This document shows positions 32,460 to 45,144 of a DNA stretch of 64,000 nucleotides, piece after piece (positions within the stretch are counted from its first letter, which is position 1; every line of letters begins with the position of its first letter). The notes beneath the pieces are model-generated. The model was not told the origin of the DNA and searched no databases. It worked only from the letters and a program-made list of their open reading frames with translations. The translations under genes and the position numbers were made by a program. Source of the DNA: Clarkia xantiana subsp. parviflora (taxonomy: Eukaryota > Streptophyta > Magnoliopsida > Myrtales > Onagraceae); the NCBI GenBank assembly GCA_036873135.1, contig JAPTYO010000005.1, positions 17,442,666 to 17,506,665 of the forward strand. Reading direction: 5' to 3'.

Positions 32460-33060
32460 TTGTAAGACGTCCTGAGTGACGCGACAAAAGCCTTCCGAGG
32501 TACGATGAAAGCCCCGCGGGGGACGCGTAAGTCGTCTATATGGCGCGGCCAAAAGCCTTAATAGGTACGGACAAAAGCCCTACGGGGTACACGTAAGTCG
32601 TCTATATGATGCAACCAAAAGCCTAGGTATGAAAAGGCCCTGATGGGTCCGCGTAAGTCGTCTATATGACGCGGCCAAAAGTCTTAACGGGTATGAAAAA
32701 GCCTTAACAAGTCCGTGTAAGTCGTCTATATGATGCGGCAAAAAGCCTTAACGGGTACGACTAAGCCGTCCAGTAGAGACGCAATGAAAGCCCTAAGGGG
32801 TATGAAAATGGCCTTGAAAGGCGGGGACGAGAAGCCTTAAGTGGTGAAGTCCCGATTTTGGACGAGAAGCCTTAAGTGGTGAAGTCCCGATTTTGGACGA
32901 GAAGCCTTAAGTGGTGAAGTTCCGATTTTGGACGAGAAGCCTTAAGTGGTGAAGTCCCGATTTTGGACGAGAAGCCTTAAGTGGTGAAGTCTCGATTTAG
33001 GACGAAAAACCTTAAATGGTAAAGTCTCGAGTAAAACGTCGGAAGGACGTATGAAGTCAT
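32460..33060. repeat. Tandem repeats at the pol/antisense-gene junction of E3
   Basis: Same two unit types as in E2. The roughly 60-bp unit with TAAGTCGTCTATATG occurs about four times (32525-32760). The 35-bp unit with GAGAAGCCTTAAGTGGTGAA occurs about five times (32826-33010), more copies than in E2. Copy number therefore varies within the family. Confidence 0.87.
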
Positions 33061-33241
33061 CTTAAAGGGTGCATCGGAACGTTATGGGTAACGAATTTAA
33101 AGCCGCTTTAGATAAAGTGCAAACGAGTATCGGTGCCAAAACAGATGGAAAGAAAACTACTCATATAAAGGCCAGAAGGCCAAAGAGGTTCATTACAAAA
33201 AGACAAAGGAGAAAGACAACAAGGACTAAAAGATGTAAGCA

Positions 33242-35984
33242 TTAAACTTGGTCCTTGTTGGAAGATGGATCCTCAGCAGCGTCGGAGGGAGCAAGGTTTG
33301 GAAGGGCTCGGGCAGAAGGCTCCGCAGTTGGCGGAGTCGGGTCCACGGCAGCAGCCTCTTCACTCTCCGCGGGGAGGTTGAAGTACTTCTCTGCAACGGG
33401 GGCAAGAGTCTCGGACTTCGTGAAGTCAATGGAATCCGCGTAGGCTGTGTAGAGTTCTTCGACAGCGTTGAACAAAACGTCCTCCACCTCGGACTTGCAG
33501 AACTCCACAGCAGCCAGCTTGAATTCCTCAGAGTTCCGATACTCCCCGCGACCCTCCTCGCGACCTTGCTGGAGACCTTCCTCGCGGCCCCGCAGGCGAC
33601 CTTCCTCGAGGCCCTGAGCCTTGGCCTCAGCTAGCTTAGCAGAGAACTCAGCCCTCTCCGCCTCAAACTTCGCCTTGGCCTCCGCGAGGAGATCCGCGAA
33701 GACGTTTTTCTCATGAATGAGCTGCTTCTTCTCCTCCTCATTCCGCTGTTGGTCCGCTTGGACCATCTTCCATTCCCGACGCATGACAGCCTCGTGATCG
33801 TGAACCTTCTTGAGCAGGTTGGAGGACAAATCATCGAGGAGAGCCTTCTCCTTGGCCATCTTGTTCTTGGCCGCTACAGCCTCATCGAGTTCCACTTGAA
33901 GCTTGGCTAAAGCATCAGGGTTCGACTGGGCCTCCGCCGCCTCCAAAGCACCCTTCAGGGCCAGGATAAGGCCGAAGCAGCGCTGTTGGTTCGCGGTGTC
34001 CTAAAAGAATGGAAGGAAAAGATCAAGAGGTAAGCAATCGAAGATAAAAGTAATGAAGAAAATGAAACAAGGATAGAAGTTTCACCTCCATCCGACGAAT
34101 GGCCATGTCGCGGATCTCCTCCTCAAGGTCCTCCCGCGCAAAGGACAAGGGCCACCTCAAGGCTGGAGGAACTGACCCCGCCAGCAGATGCAGGGCCAGT
34201 CCAGGATCAAGCTCTCCCCGCCGGAGTGGAACCCCTCGGAGGGACTCGATCGGATTCCAAGGCATCATCCCCTGGTCGGGAGTAAAAACCTTGTAAAGGT
34301 TTTCATCCACGGGGAGTGGGGGATGACCCCAGAACTTTCAACCGGAGGAGCCACCTCAACTGGCGGCTCAGGAGTTGGAGTGCGAAGAACAGGAGGAGGA
34401 CTCTGGGACACGTCCCTAACAGTGGGCCTCGCGCTCCTGGACCCCGACCTGCCGCGGGGAAGCAGGCCCCCCTCTTCAGGCTACTCGACAGAAGGAGAAG
34501 CTTCCAAATTGGTCACCTGGCGGAACTGAGCTCCTGCCGGGGTGTCCTCCAACATTAGTTCTTGCGGAGCTGCAGTCTCCGCCGGAACGATAGCCTCCGT
34601 TGGGACAGGAGTCTCCAAGGGACCTGCTGTGGTGGGACGAATAAGGTTAGGAAGAGTACCTTCAGGACACCAGATGATTTGACGATCGAAATGTCTATTC
34701 TTCCCAAGGACGTTGTAGTATCCCGCCTCAAGGATGTGGGGAATTTCTCCTCGAAGGATATACTTGATCTCTTGAACCCGTGTTTTCCGATCAGCGGGGA
34801 TAAACTCCTTGGGGATTAATTTTTTATATTGTTTAATTGCACGACAAACGCGCTTACCTTCCTCGATGGTGGTGGCCCCGAAGGCCCGATCTATCTCCTC
34901 CCGCCTGGCCTTCTTGGCCCCGACTTGCTCGTCGGTAGGAGGAGCAGCAGACAAGGGAGTGGAGGAGGCAGTACCCTTCTTCACCAATTTGCGCTTCCGC
35001 TTGGAGCCACTCTGGACGGCATCAGTCTCGCCCTGCTTCAAAATGAGATGAGTCAACAGAGAAGCCTTCTTGGCTGCAAAGGTAAAAATAAAATAGTTAG
35101 AAATATTACCCAGATGACTAAATCTGCAGAAACAGAGTCAAGGAGTCGAACTCCGATAGCAATCAGGTTCCGCTCCTGGAGCTTGTTGGCATCGATGGGT
35201 ATGAAGTTGTCCCCCCAGCGGTAGAGTTGAACCATCTGGAGGGTGTTGAGGTCATCCTCAGTATAGTCCTGGAGCTTGGGGGCAGGGTCCGCCACGACCT
35301 CCCATCGGGGCCATGGAACAGAGCTGTGCTGGACGAAGAAGTAGTACTTCTTCCAGCTGCTGTTGTCGGACCCAGAGTCACGAATCAGCACCCGATCTTT
35401 GTGGAACTTCCAAGTTTCGCTATCCCAGCCGAAACGTGAAAGTTGCTCCTTTGTCCGCTTGGGGAGTCGGGGGGAGAAGGAGCAGACACCAGCTTTGTTG
35501 CACTTCATGTCGTAGAAAGTGCGGAACAGCAGAAGACTGTACGTCCATTGCTGACAGTGGCATAACAGTTGGAAGGCATTCCACACGCGGATGGCGTGTG
35601 GAGAGAAGGTACAGGGATGCGTTTTATAGAAGTTGCACATCTCCCCCATGTTTCCGCAGAAGGGGAACCGAATCCCCGCGCTCACTTGTCCAGCGGAGAC
35701 AAACACTTCCCCTGCCCGAGGAGGAGTAATGATGTGCTTCCTCCTGACAGCGGACTGGGACTCATACGGGAAACGAGGTTCCCAATCGGAGGTAATACAC
35801 CCCTCTCTAAGGGCAACCTCATATGTAGCCTCCGAGATCTCATTGACAGCGAACTCGAAGGTGAAAGGAGTCCCAGCCTCAGAACTAGCTTCGTCTAAAA
35901 CGGTTGCAAGCAAAAGGATTTGAGAAAAGAAGAACAAACAGCAAACAAATCACAAAAACGTAGAAAGAAATTCTTACCAGACAT
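33242..35984 (-). pseudogene. Spliced antisense-ORF gene of family A (E3, damaged)
   Basis: Same gene as 8408-11143 of E2. Exons on the minus strand: 35984-35978 (ATGTCTG), 35894-35110, from 35041 (in-phase acceptor), and 34000-33242. Intron 1 is 83 bases and exon 2 is 785 bases, both as in E2. Exon 3 carries a TAG near 34483 and a one-base frameshift near 34320, so the product is broken there. Exons 2 and 4 stay open. The conserved RFPFC and FSPHAIRVWNAFQ block is intact. The last exon is Glu/Lys-rich, probably coiled coil. Function unknown. Confidence 0.75.
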
Positions 35985-36138
35985 GATCGGTGGTCGAAGA
36001 AGTAAGGAAAAGGAAGATCGGAAGGGTTGAAAACCTTGATCACTTGAAACACCAGGAGGAGCTTGAAGAGAAAGCTTCGAATGCAAAGATGGCTGAAAGC
36101 GAGAGAGTGCAGAAGAAGTGAATAAGACCAGGGTTTTA

Positions 36139-36147
36139 CCTTTTATA
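36139..36147 (-). promoter_or_regulatory. TATA box of the E3 antisense gene
   Basis: TATAAAAGG on the minus strand, 155 bases before the ATG at 35984. Upstream (36180-36275) are the same TTCAACGGT/GATCAA motif copies as in E2. Confidence 0.6.
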
Positions 36148-36654
36148 GGCAAAAGGACAATTGAAGGGACACAATCTTGATCGTTGAAGACGAAAAGATT
36201 TGATCACAATCGTTGAACTATGGAGACGGTACGGAGGAGACAGCTGGATGGGCTTGATCTGCACCGTTGAAGAGGAAACGACACGATCTTAATCGCCGAG
36301 ATTATAGGCACGGATGAGACGTGTGTGATGTCACAGTTGCTTTTTCAGAAAACAGCAGTCACGCTCGTTTAAACGTCGTTTCCTTATCCCTAGGCATTTA
36401 ATTTTACAGTAGCCGAGGAGTCTCCTCGGATTTGGCAACTGCCCGTGGGGCCAGGCGGGCCCAAGGCAATCATGAGTAAGAGACTCTGTTATACAATAAT
36501 CACACATAAGGCAAAAGCCTCCGACGGTGGTATCGGAAGGTATGAAAACAAAAGCCTCCGACGGCGGTATCGGGAGGCATGAAGACAAAAGCCTCCGACA
36601 AAGAGGTCAAAAGATCTGAACTGAAAGACATGACGAACTAAAAGTCCCCCATGT

Positions 36655-36666
36655 CTTGGGGGCAAA
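36655..36666 (+). other. Polypurine tract of E3
   Basis: CTTGGGGGCAAA directly precedes the 3' LTR. Confidence 0.8.
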
Positions 36667-37427
36667 TGATGGGTTCCGATGTAATCGTTAGCCCCGTTAA
36701 CAGCCAATGGACGGCGAGTAGGTCCAGTGGGCCTCGTGAAAAGCCTAGAAGGCCCAGAGGCCCAGCACGAAGGGTTCCGACTTTAACGGTCCCGATGTAT
36801 GAGCTGAATGCTCCCGATAAGAAGCCTCTGAGTAGGCCCCGATACGCCTTAGTAAAGGCCCCGATAATAAAGCCCCGCAGAGGCCGGACCTGTCCCGTAG
36901 AGACTGAAGGTCCTGGGTGGTGATCTAGAATGAGACAACTCTGGAGTCCCCGACAGGAGTCGAGACTTGTGATCAGAGAATAAGACCGAGAAACCCGCCT
37001 ACTAGATAGAGTAGTGGGATACGGTTAGAGATAGAGATAAACTCCCCGAGATACGCAGGGCGTGCCCGAGATACGCGGAGTACGGGTAAGATACGCGGAG
37101 CGTGGGGCGAGATATATGGAATCCCAGCCGAGATATACGGAATCGTGGCGAGATACACGGAATCATGGGAAAAACTGCCAGGCGCAGTAACAGGTAACTG
37201 AGTAACTTCCTCTCCTATATAAAGGAGGAAGTTACCTCAGAAAACCATCATCTACTCTAATACGAACTTAGACTTGGCTTACCACCCATTGATCACCATA
37301 CTCATTTAAGCATCGGAGAGGGATTCTGGGTCACCACCCAGGTAATCCCCTTTTGCAGGATTACGCGGAGCCCAGGAGTCGAGGCTTTCCGTCAAGGACG
37401 TAACGGAGCTTTGTCCGTGATCAAACA
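36667..37427 (+). repeat. 3' LTR of E3
   Basis: 761 bp, pairs with 25863-26623 with about 11 visible substitutions. It is followed by the GCGGA duplication. Confidence 0.95.
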
Positions 37428-37432
37428 GCGGA

Positions 37433-37502
37433 GGAAATGATTTATGAGGGAGGCCTAAAGGAGTACGTGGCAACGGACAAAATCAACACCCCATATCCTT
37501 AG
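37433..37502 (+). pseudogene. Last codons of the E4 Gag-PR-Gag' gene
   Basis: The sequence after E3 continues the E4 frame (EEMIYEGG, then LKEYVATD) and ends in TAG at 37500-37502, at the same place as the E5 gene end. Confidence 0.9.
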
Positions 37503-37764
37503 TTTCATATTTAGCACTTTGAATGTTCAAGCTTTCTAAGTTTTTCAAAAACAACTTTTGAGAAGGAGAACTCAAGAAGTTACTCCAACTCTACAACTAT
37601 CTTTGATTTCCTCCAAAGGGTGTCTTGACCCACCCAAGACACCCCATGTGTATAATAAACATGAATGCTCTTAAGGGAGCAGGATTTCCTTCAAAGGTAT
37701 TTTCCAATGAATGTGGTGATATAATCATGAAGTTATCCTTACACAGATATGACTTCAAGTCAAC

Positions 37765-38714
37765 GACAGGTTCGACGCCCCTAAGAGCGTATCTTGAGAG
37801 TAGTTCTTATACTACGACATTCGACGCCCCCAAGAGCGTATCTTGAGAGTAGTTTTTATACTACGACCTTCGACGCCCCCAAGAGCGTATCTTGAGAGTA
37901 GTGTTCATACTACGACCTTCGACGCCCCCAAGAGCGTATCTTGAGAGTAGTTTCAATACTATGACCTTCGACGCACCAAGAGCGTATCTTGAGAGTGGTT
38001 TCCAAAAACTACGAACTTCGACGCCCCCAAGAGCGTATCTTGAGAGTAGTGTTCATACTACGACCTTCGACGCCCCCAAGAGCGTATCTTGAGAGTAGTT
38101 ATTATACTACGACCTTCGACGCACCAAGAGCGTATCTTGAGAGTGGTTTCCAAAAACTACGAATTTCGACGCCCCCAGGAGCGTATCTTGAGGTAGATTT
38201 GCAACCTACCAGATTCGACGCCCTCAAGAGCGTATCTTGAGGTAGAAAAAACACTACCAGATTCGACGCCCCCAAGAGCGTATCTTGAGGTAGATTTCAA
38301 ACTACCAGCTTCGACGCCCACCAGGAGCGTATCTTTGGTCTCCTGAGCCCTCCGGGAGCCTATCCTGTGAAACAATAAGTGCCCTCCGAGAGCCTGTCTC
38401 GTGAACAGTTTTCGACGCCAACCAGGAGCGTATCTTTGGTCTAACCTGTGCCCTCCGGGAGCCTATCCTGTGAAACGTTAAGTGCCCTCCGAGAGCATGT
38501 CTCGTGAACAGTTTTCGACGCCAACCAGGAGCGTATCTTTGGTCTAACCTGTGCCCTCCGGGAGCCTATCCTGTGAAACGTTAAGTGCCCTCCGAGAGCC
38601 TGTCTCGTGAACAGCTTTCGACGCCAACCATGAGCGTATCTTTGGTCTAACCTGTGCCCTCCGGGAGCCTATCCTGTGAAACGTTAAGTGCCCTCCGAGA
38701 GCCTGTCTCGTGAC
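37765..38714. repeat. Tandem repeats of E4, split by E6
   Basis: The first block (37765-38330) has about a dozen 46-52-bp units built on CGACGCCCCCAAGAGCGTAT. The second block has units of exactly 103 bp (starts at 38413, 38516, 38619) containing GAGCGTATCTTTGGTCTAAC and CCCTCCGGGAGCCTATCCTG. E6 inserted in the second block; a remnant continues at 60393-60430. E5 has the same repeats at 50460-51310. Confidence 0.9.
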
Positions 38715-39365
38715 TGTTGGATCACGGTGGAACTCCGGTACGGACTTGGACGGCAATCCTTGTTCCTTTTGCTCCACGCAATCCTGCAAGAGGGGAGTAG
38801 AGGGCAGTGGCCCAGAATCCCTCTCCGATGCTTAACGTAAGTATGGCAGTCAACAGAGCAAGCAAGCAGTATTTGTGTATGTGTAAAACGTAACCCTAAT
38901 CTGGAATAACTTCCCTCCTTTTATAGAGGAAAGGCTATCCCAGTTACCTGATTAGGCGGTTGGATCGTGATCCACTATCCCACGTATCTCGCCATATATC
39001 TTGCCCTGTATCTTGTACAGTTATTCGTATCCCACATATCTCGCCCATTATATCATTACTGTGATCGTGGCGAGATTTCCGGGATTGTATTCTTACTGGC
39101 GAGTCTCGATCATTATCGGAGGCTCCCAGGTTGCATCGTTGAGGATTCGGAATCGGGGAGTGGCGTCAACTCCCATATCGGGACCGACTTCGTCCAGGTC
39201 CGATATCTTCGGGGTTCTCATCTATCGGAGCCATACTTACTCGGGGCCCTTCGATGTCGGGGCCTCCTTCTGTCGGAGCCCTTAGCCTTCTAGCAGCCCA
39301 GCTCCTAGCCCAACGGGCCTAGTCGCCGTCTGCCAATCGTTAACGGCCTCTGTCGGGGCCCATCA
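38715..39365 (-). repeat. 3' LTR of E6 (family C)
   Basis: 651 bp, TGTTGGATCACGG to GGGCCCATCA in plus-strand reading. U3 carries several ATCTCGCC-type units (38980-39060). The block TCCCTCTCCGATGCTTAA is shared with family A. Confidence 0.95.
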
Positions 39366-39377
39366 TTTGCCCCCAAG
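39366..39377 (-). other. Polypurine tract of E6
   Basis: CTTGGGGGCAAA on the minus strand next to the 3' LTR, identical to family A. Confidence 0.8.
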
Positions 39378-39805
39378 ACGTGAGGGACTTATAGTGCGTC
39401 GCGTCTTCCAACGTCGGACTCTTCCGCATCCCCGTCGGAGGCCTTTGTGTGGAATGTCGGAGGCCATTGTCCTACTTTTGTCGGAGGCCTTTGCCTTGGA
39501 TCTTTTCAAGATCCTTTGGGATCCTGCTTGGATTCGAAGGGATTTCTTGATCAGACCAGCATTAAATGCTGATAAGAGGTGAAGGAACGTTTCGGGCTCT
39601 GCACGCCTGCCTGCTGAAAAAGCACTTTTCAACCGTTCCAATACGTCATTACTCTTGTCTTATCTGTCCCATGCGTTCTGACGGTTCAGATTAAAACCGT
39701 TCCTATTCTTCGAATTGGCACGTTTCCCCTTGGACGATTATGATTGAATCGTTTTGAATTCTGTGGCTCAGATTGCCCACCTCTTCAGTTCCCCTTTCCT
39801 TCTCT

Positions 39806-39812
39806 TATAAAA
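39806..39812 (+). promoter_or_regulatory. TATA box of the family C antisense gene
   Basis: TATAAAA, 195 bases before the ATG at 40001. The stretch between is CT-rich with a duplicated TTCCGATCACGA-CACTTCAA segment (39925-39990). Confidence 0.55.
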
Positions 39813-40000
39813 CCCTAGATCCAGACATTGTTTCACTTTTCCCTTACTTCTTCTTCTCTGCGATCCCAAGAACCCTAATTCTTCTCACTCCAAGGTTTCA
39901 CCGGCGTTTTTAGCATCCAGATTTTCCGATCACGATCACTTCAAGGTTTCACCAGCGTTTCCAGCTTCCAGATTTTCCGATCACGACCACTTCAACCACC

Positions 40001-42751
40001 ATGTCTGGTAAGGTTCTTCACCTTATTACTCTTTTCCCTTTCATCTTTGGTTTTCTTAGGTTCCAATTTTCCCCTCCTTCATTCCCTCGACGATTTTCAG
40101 CCGAGGGATCTGCTACTGTTGGCCAACCTTTCGTCTTCAAGTATCTCAAGAACATGCTCGCGCCCATTAGCTACGATAGGGCTTGTGTAGAGTGTGGTAT
40201 CTTTGAATCCTCCTTCGGAGCCCGCTATCCCTATGAGCAATTCAATTCGCGCGAAGCCCGGATTACGCTCCCCAAAGGAGATGAGGTGTTCATCTCCCCA
40301 GGGCAGATTCGTGCAGGAATTCGACTTCCTTTCTGTCCGAGTTGGGTAGAGCTATGCAACCACTATAAGACGTACCCTACGACCTTCTCTCCACACGCAA
40401 TCCGTACATGGATTGCTTTCCAAGTGTGGTGTGATATCAATGGGGAGGACTGGAGCTATACCCTGGAGCTCTGGCGGGTTCTCTACAAGATGACCTGCAA
40501 CAAGGACGAAATCTGCTCCTTTACCCCCCGCCAACCCGAGGGGACCGATGAGCAGTATAAGGAGATGGGCTGGGACAGGAAGGTGTCCTGGAAGATTTGC
40601 AAGGAACGGGCCATCATCTCCGATAAGGGGAACGATAATGCTAACTGGAAGGAGCAATACTTCTTCATCCAGCCTGGTCCCATCGAGTGGCCGAGGACCA
40701 TCGTGGAAGCTGATCCCCCCGTGCCTTTCCGTTCATGGTCGGAGCTGACCAAGAGGGCCTTGATGCTTATCCAGGCTCGTCGCTGGGAGAAGGGTTACCG
40801 GCCCTTCGAGGCCACTTCTGTCACTGACCGACAGCGGGTCAAAATTGGGATTATGCTGATCGATCCCAAGGCCGGGGGAAAAGTTCGTGATGGTGTTTCC
40901 AATGTAATTCTCTGGGTAATCTTCTAATTATTTCTTGTTTCCACTGCTTACAGCCCCTCGATCATCGCTGACCGCCCATCTGTTTCAGGAGGATACCGAT
41001 GCCTCCCATTCGCTGAAGCGCAAGAAGAAGCCCTCCCATCGAAAGACTTCTGCCCTGTCGGGGCCGTCTCGGAAGAAGGCGAAGACCTCCGAGGCCCCAG
41101 GGTCTGCCCCCTCCTCCGAGGGGCGGACCAATGTGGATGTGGTCAAGACTGCCTTCAACGTCCGCTCCGAAAAGGAAGGTAAGGAAGTTTTTCGTGCTAT
41201 TAAAAGATATAGGGAGTTGGTACCTCAAGACCTTCAAGCCTCCGATATGGAAGGACGGATTAGGGATGTCAGGAATATCCTTCGAGGGGAAACTCCACAT
41301 GTTCTCGAGGCGGGATATTACGACTTTTTCGGCAAAGAAAGATATATGGAGCGTTGTTTAATTTGGCACACCGATATCAAATTAATTCCTCGACTTATTC
41401 GCCCCGCTGCAGGTCCTGCGGACGTCGCCCCTGCTGCACCTGCCTCGGACTCCGCGCCTGCAGCGGAGCCGGTGGTGGAAGATGCCCCGATGGAAACCCG
41501 GGGCGAATTCGGTCGGGTGACAACCTTGGAAGACTCCCCTTCCGATGATCGAGCTGAGGAGGAAGGCCTAATCCTCCGAGGAAAATCGAGGTCGACTCCT
41601 GCGAAGTCACCTGGTGGGAAGACGTCTCCACTTCCCACCACGCCGCCATCGTCATCCGCCCCACCATCCTCGCCAGTTAGGGGTACGACCCCCGAAGCCC
41701 GAGTAAGTGAAGAAGATGGAGGGGCTCGCCTGGTAGTACCTCCATTCCCCTTGGATGGAGACTACTACCAAGCCTTCTCTTCGGACCAGGGCTCCGAGCC
41801 TTGGAGACCGGTGGAGTCCCTTCAGGGGATTCCTCTACATCGGGGGTGCCAGGAGAAGAACCTGGCCTTGCACTTGGTGTCGGGCTCGATCCCGCCCTCA
41901 CTGAGGCGTCCCCTCTCTCTGGAAGGGGAGGACATCGAGGCGGACATCCGGCAAATGGCTGTCCGTCGAATAGAGGTAGGTATACTTTTCTTTTATTCAT
42001 CTGGGGGTATTCCGACTTTTGAATACTAAGCTATATTTTGCCATCAGGAAATGGCGGACCAGGATCGTTGCTTCGGCTACATCCTGTCTTTGCGGGAGGC
42101 TTTGGAGCGAGAACGGGCCAACTCCAACCTCGAGAGCTTGACCAAGCTCCAAGAGGACTTAGCTGCCTCCGAGGCGTCAAGGCTCCGAGCGGAGGAGGGT
42201 AAGAAGCGAGCCGAAGAGCGAGCCGAAGAGGTTAGGCAACAGGCTGAGGAGGACAGGCAGCGGGCCGAGGAGGTCAGGGTCAAGCTTGCTCAAGAGGCCC
42301 AATCCCAGCAAAGGCAAATTCTAAGCCTTGAGAGTTCGCTTAGGCGAGAGCAGCAAGCGGCCTTGGCGGATCGGAACCAGGCTGCCTTCGATAAGGCAGC
42401 GTTGCAAGAAACTGCTGAGCGGCTAAAGCTTGAGAAGCAGAGGGCCATCGCGGAACTAGAGGAGGCAAAGGCGGATCATTCCGCCCAAATAACAAACGCG
42501 AAGGTCCAGGGCCGTGAAGAGTATCGGAGCTCGGAGGACTTCAGGCGGATGCGGCGAGACATTGTCAAGAAGATTTGCAGAATGCTATCCTTGATATTGT
42601 CGAAGAGCTTAATGAGACCTACGGGGACTCCATCGACTTGAGGAAGTCCAAGACTCTCGGCCCAGCCGCAGAAACGTACCTAAACCTCCCATCGGAGAGC
42701 TCTTCTGAAGACGCCGACGAGCCACCTACCGATCCCTCCAAAGCCCTCTGA
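40001..42751 (+). pseudogene. Spliced antisense-ORF gene of family C (E6, frameshift)
   Basis: Exons: 40001-40007 (ATGTCTG, as in family A), 40101-40915, 40989-41975, 42048-42751, with GT-AG introns of 93, 73 and 72 bases; all joins are in phase. The N-terminal half matches family A around GIRLPFC and FSPHAIRTWIAFQ; the last exon is Glu/Arg/Ala-rich and probably coiled coil. In the last exon a single-base indel near 42570 shifts the frame; the expected reading resumes to TGA at 42749-42751 with residues matching the family A ending (ETYGDSIDL against TVYADSIDF). The exon pattern is the same as in E2 although the protein is well diverged. Role unknown. Confidence 0.75.
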
Positions 42752-42899
42752 AGATTCAGCGCCCGAAGACCGAGTTTAATTTGTTAAATCTTAAGTCTTT
42801 GTACTCCTTCCTCATTTTCTCCCTTGTATCGAACCTCTTAGGCCTTCGAGCCTTTTATCAACGTCTTTTTTAGTTATGTTCTTCATAGCGCTTTGATCG

Positions 42900-43347
42900 G
42901 ACCCTAAGGGCCTTAAGGCTTTCCGTCGTCCAATGACGCCCCCCCTTTTTTTTTATCGAACCTTAAAACTTAAGGGTTTTCGGACGTCCAATGACGCTTT
43001 TTAATCGAACCTTAAAAACTTAAGGATTTTCGGACGTCCAATGACGCTTTAGAATCGGACCTTAAAACTTAAGGATTTTCGGACGTCCAATGACGCTTTT
43101 TAATCGGACCTTAAAACTTAAGGATTTTCGGACGTCCAATGACGCTTTTTAATCGAACCTTAAAACTTAAGGATTTTCGGACGTCCAATGACGCTTTTTA
43201 ATCGAACCTTAAAACTTAAGGATTTTCGGACGTCCAACGACGCTTTTTAATCGAACCTTAAAACTTAAGGATTTTCGGACGTCCAATGACGCTTTTTAAT
43301 CGAACCTTAAAACTTAAGGATTTTCGGACGTCCAATGACGCTTTTTA
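42900..43347. repeat. 49-bp tandem repeat of E6
   Basis: About nine units of 49 bp containing AATCGAACCTTAAAACTTAA and GGACGTCCAATGACGC. Unit starts are 49 bases apart at 43053, 43102, 43151, 43200, 43249 and so on. Each unit has a near-palindrome, CTTAAAACTTAAG. It lies between the antisense gene end and the pol end. Confidence 0.93.
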
Positions 43348-43477
43348 AATGTATCAAGAACAACTCAGGAATACTTTGATCAGAAGTAACCTCTTTATTG
43401 ATTGATGTCTTTAACATTGCATGCACCACTCAGGGCGACTTAATTACATCTTCGCGCCTCTACGGACGACTTATTTG

Positions 43478-45144
43478 TCAAACATGGCATTTCTTCAGAT
43501 GTTCACCACTAAAGGTGTTTCTTAAAACCTTGCCGTCGAGATCTTCTAACTTGTAAGCGTTCGGGGCCGGCATGCCTACGATCTTGTAAGGCCCTTCCCA
43601 TTTCGGGGACATCTTGTTGATCCGATCTTGTAGGGCGAACTCATTCCGTCGTAGGACCAGTTCTCCTGCGTAGAACTGTCGCGACTTGACCTTCCGATTG
43701 TAGTACCTGGCCGTCGCCAAACGCATCCGAGCTTGCGCTATGTCGGCCTCCAGCCGTTTTTCCTCTAACAAGGATAACTCCAGGCGCCTTGTTTCGTCAT
43801 TCGTCAAAGGTCCTATCCTGGCTCTTTCTGGACTTGTCGAGGGCTCGTAGGTTCTGGTTCGGTGGGACGCCACAGCGATTTCCACGGGGGCGACCGCTTC
43901 CGTCCCATAAACAAGTGCAAACGGGGTCTCACCTGTTGATCGCTTGGGTGTCGTTCGGACCGCCCACAACACGTTCTCCAGTTCGTCCAGCCATTTTCCG
44001 TCCAAAGCGTAGACCCTCTTCTCCAAGCCCTCCATCACGATTTTGTTGGCAGCCTCTACCTGCCCGTTGGTCTGAGCATGGCGGACGGACGCCGTTCGAT
44101 GCTCGATACCGAACTCGTCTAGGAATCTCTCCAACTGGGCCCCATTAAACGGAGGACCATTGTCGCTGATGATCACCTTCGGCACTCCGTATCTCGACAA
44201 AATTCGGGTCTGAAGGAACTTAATGATATGTCCTGCTGTTGTTTTGGCTAACGGCTTGGCCTCGATCCACTTCGAGAAGTAGTCAATCGCGACTAGCAGA
44301 TGTGTGCACTGACTCTTTGCTTTCGGAAGGGGTCCCACTAGGTCAATGCCCCACTGTGCGAAAGGCCAAGCACTCCCAATAGGCATTAAATCAGCGGCGG
44401 GGGCTGTGATATTCGAAGCATATCTCTGACACGCGTCACAGGATCGAACAAGCGCCGTTGCTTCCTTATTCATCGTAGGCCAATAATATCCCAAGTTCAA
44501 CGCCTTCCTCAGGATAGATCGAGCGCCTTCGTGGCAGGCTGCGACTCCCTCATGCAATTCTCTCAGAATCCGAGTCGTATCGGGTTCGGCCACGCATTTC
44601 AAGAAAGGCGTCGAAAGCAAGCCCTTCTTGTACAACTGGTTGTCCACCATCGCGTAATTAATTGACATTCGTCGTAGTCGCTCCGCTGCCACTTTATCTT
44701 CAGGAAGTGCCCCCGTAGTTAAGTACACAATTATCGGGGTCATCCAAGTGGGTTCTTCCTCTGACCCCGTTCCGATAGCGCACACCTCCATTGGATCAGT
44801 TGTCGATAGAATCACCTTCTCCAAGAAGTGTATCCTCCGACTGTCTTCCAGAGGTGCCCCCAGGGCAAATTTGCTTAGGGCATCAGCCTCCACGTTTTCT
44901 TCCCTTGGAATTGCCTCGATATCGAAGCTCTTGAAGCTCTCCTTTAAGGTCCGAGCCTCTTGAAGGTACTTCTTCATGATCGGTTTTTTTGCTCCATATT
45001 GCCCTCGAATTTGATTTACAATCAGACTTGCATCACACTTCACCCGCAAATGTTCAATTCCAGTACCTTTTGCGATTTTCAGCCCCGTTATGAGGGCTTC
45101 ATACTCCGCCTAGTTGTTGGTGGCTCTAAATGTCAGGGCCAATG
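43478..45144 (-). pseudogene. Pol, distal part (aRH end and integrase), family C (E6)
   Basis: Continuation of the E6 polyprotein on the far side of E5. After the insertion point the frame reads the aRH sequence, meets TAG at 45112-45110 (Glu in family A), then is open from 45049 to the stop at 43480-43478. It carries the rest of aRH, the integrase HHCC finger (HEGVAACHEGA, CDACQRYA) and an intact DDE triad (GIDLVG, SDNGPPF, QVEAANK). The C-terminal part ends GEHLKKCHV; there is no chromodomain. Confidence 0.93.

Larger units (their letters stand above)
25863..37427 (+). mobile_element. E3: complete family A LTR retrotransposon inside E4
   Basis: An 11.6-kb element with LTRs of 761 bp, flanked by exact GCGGA duplications at 25858-25862 and 37428-37432. 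Removing it and one GCGGA rejoins the end of the E4 coding frame. Its layout is that of E2 in the opposite orientation. About 11 differences between the LTRs are visible, so it is clearly older than E2. Gag-pol has one frameshift and two stops; the antisense gene also has breaks. Confidence 0.97.

Noticed and set aside
37765..38330. CRISPR-like look: about 30-base repeats separated by short variable stretches
   Set aside because: The intervening stretches are themselves near-copies (TACTACGACCTT), the DNA is a plant retrotransposon, and E5 has the same array. It is a minisatellite.
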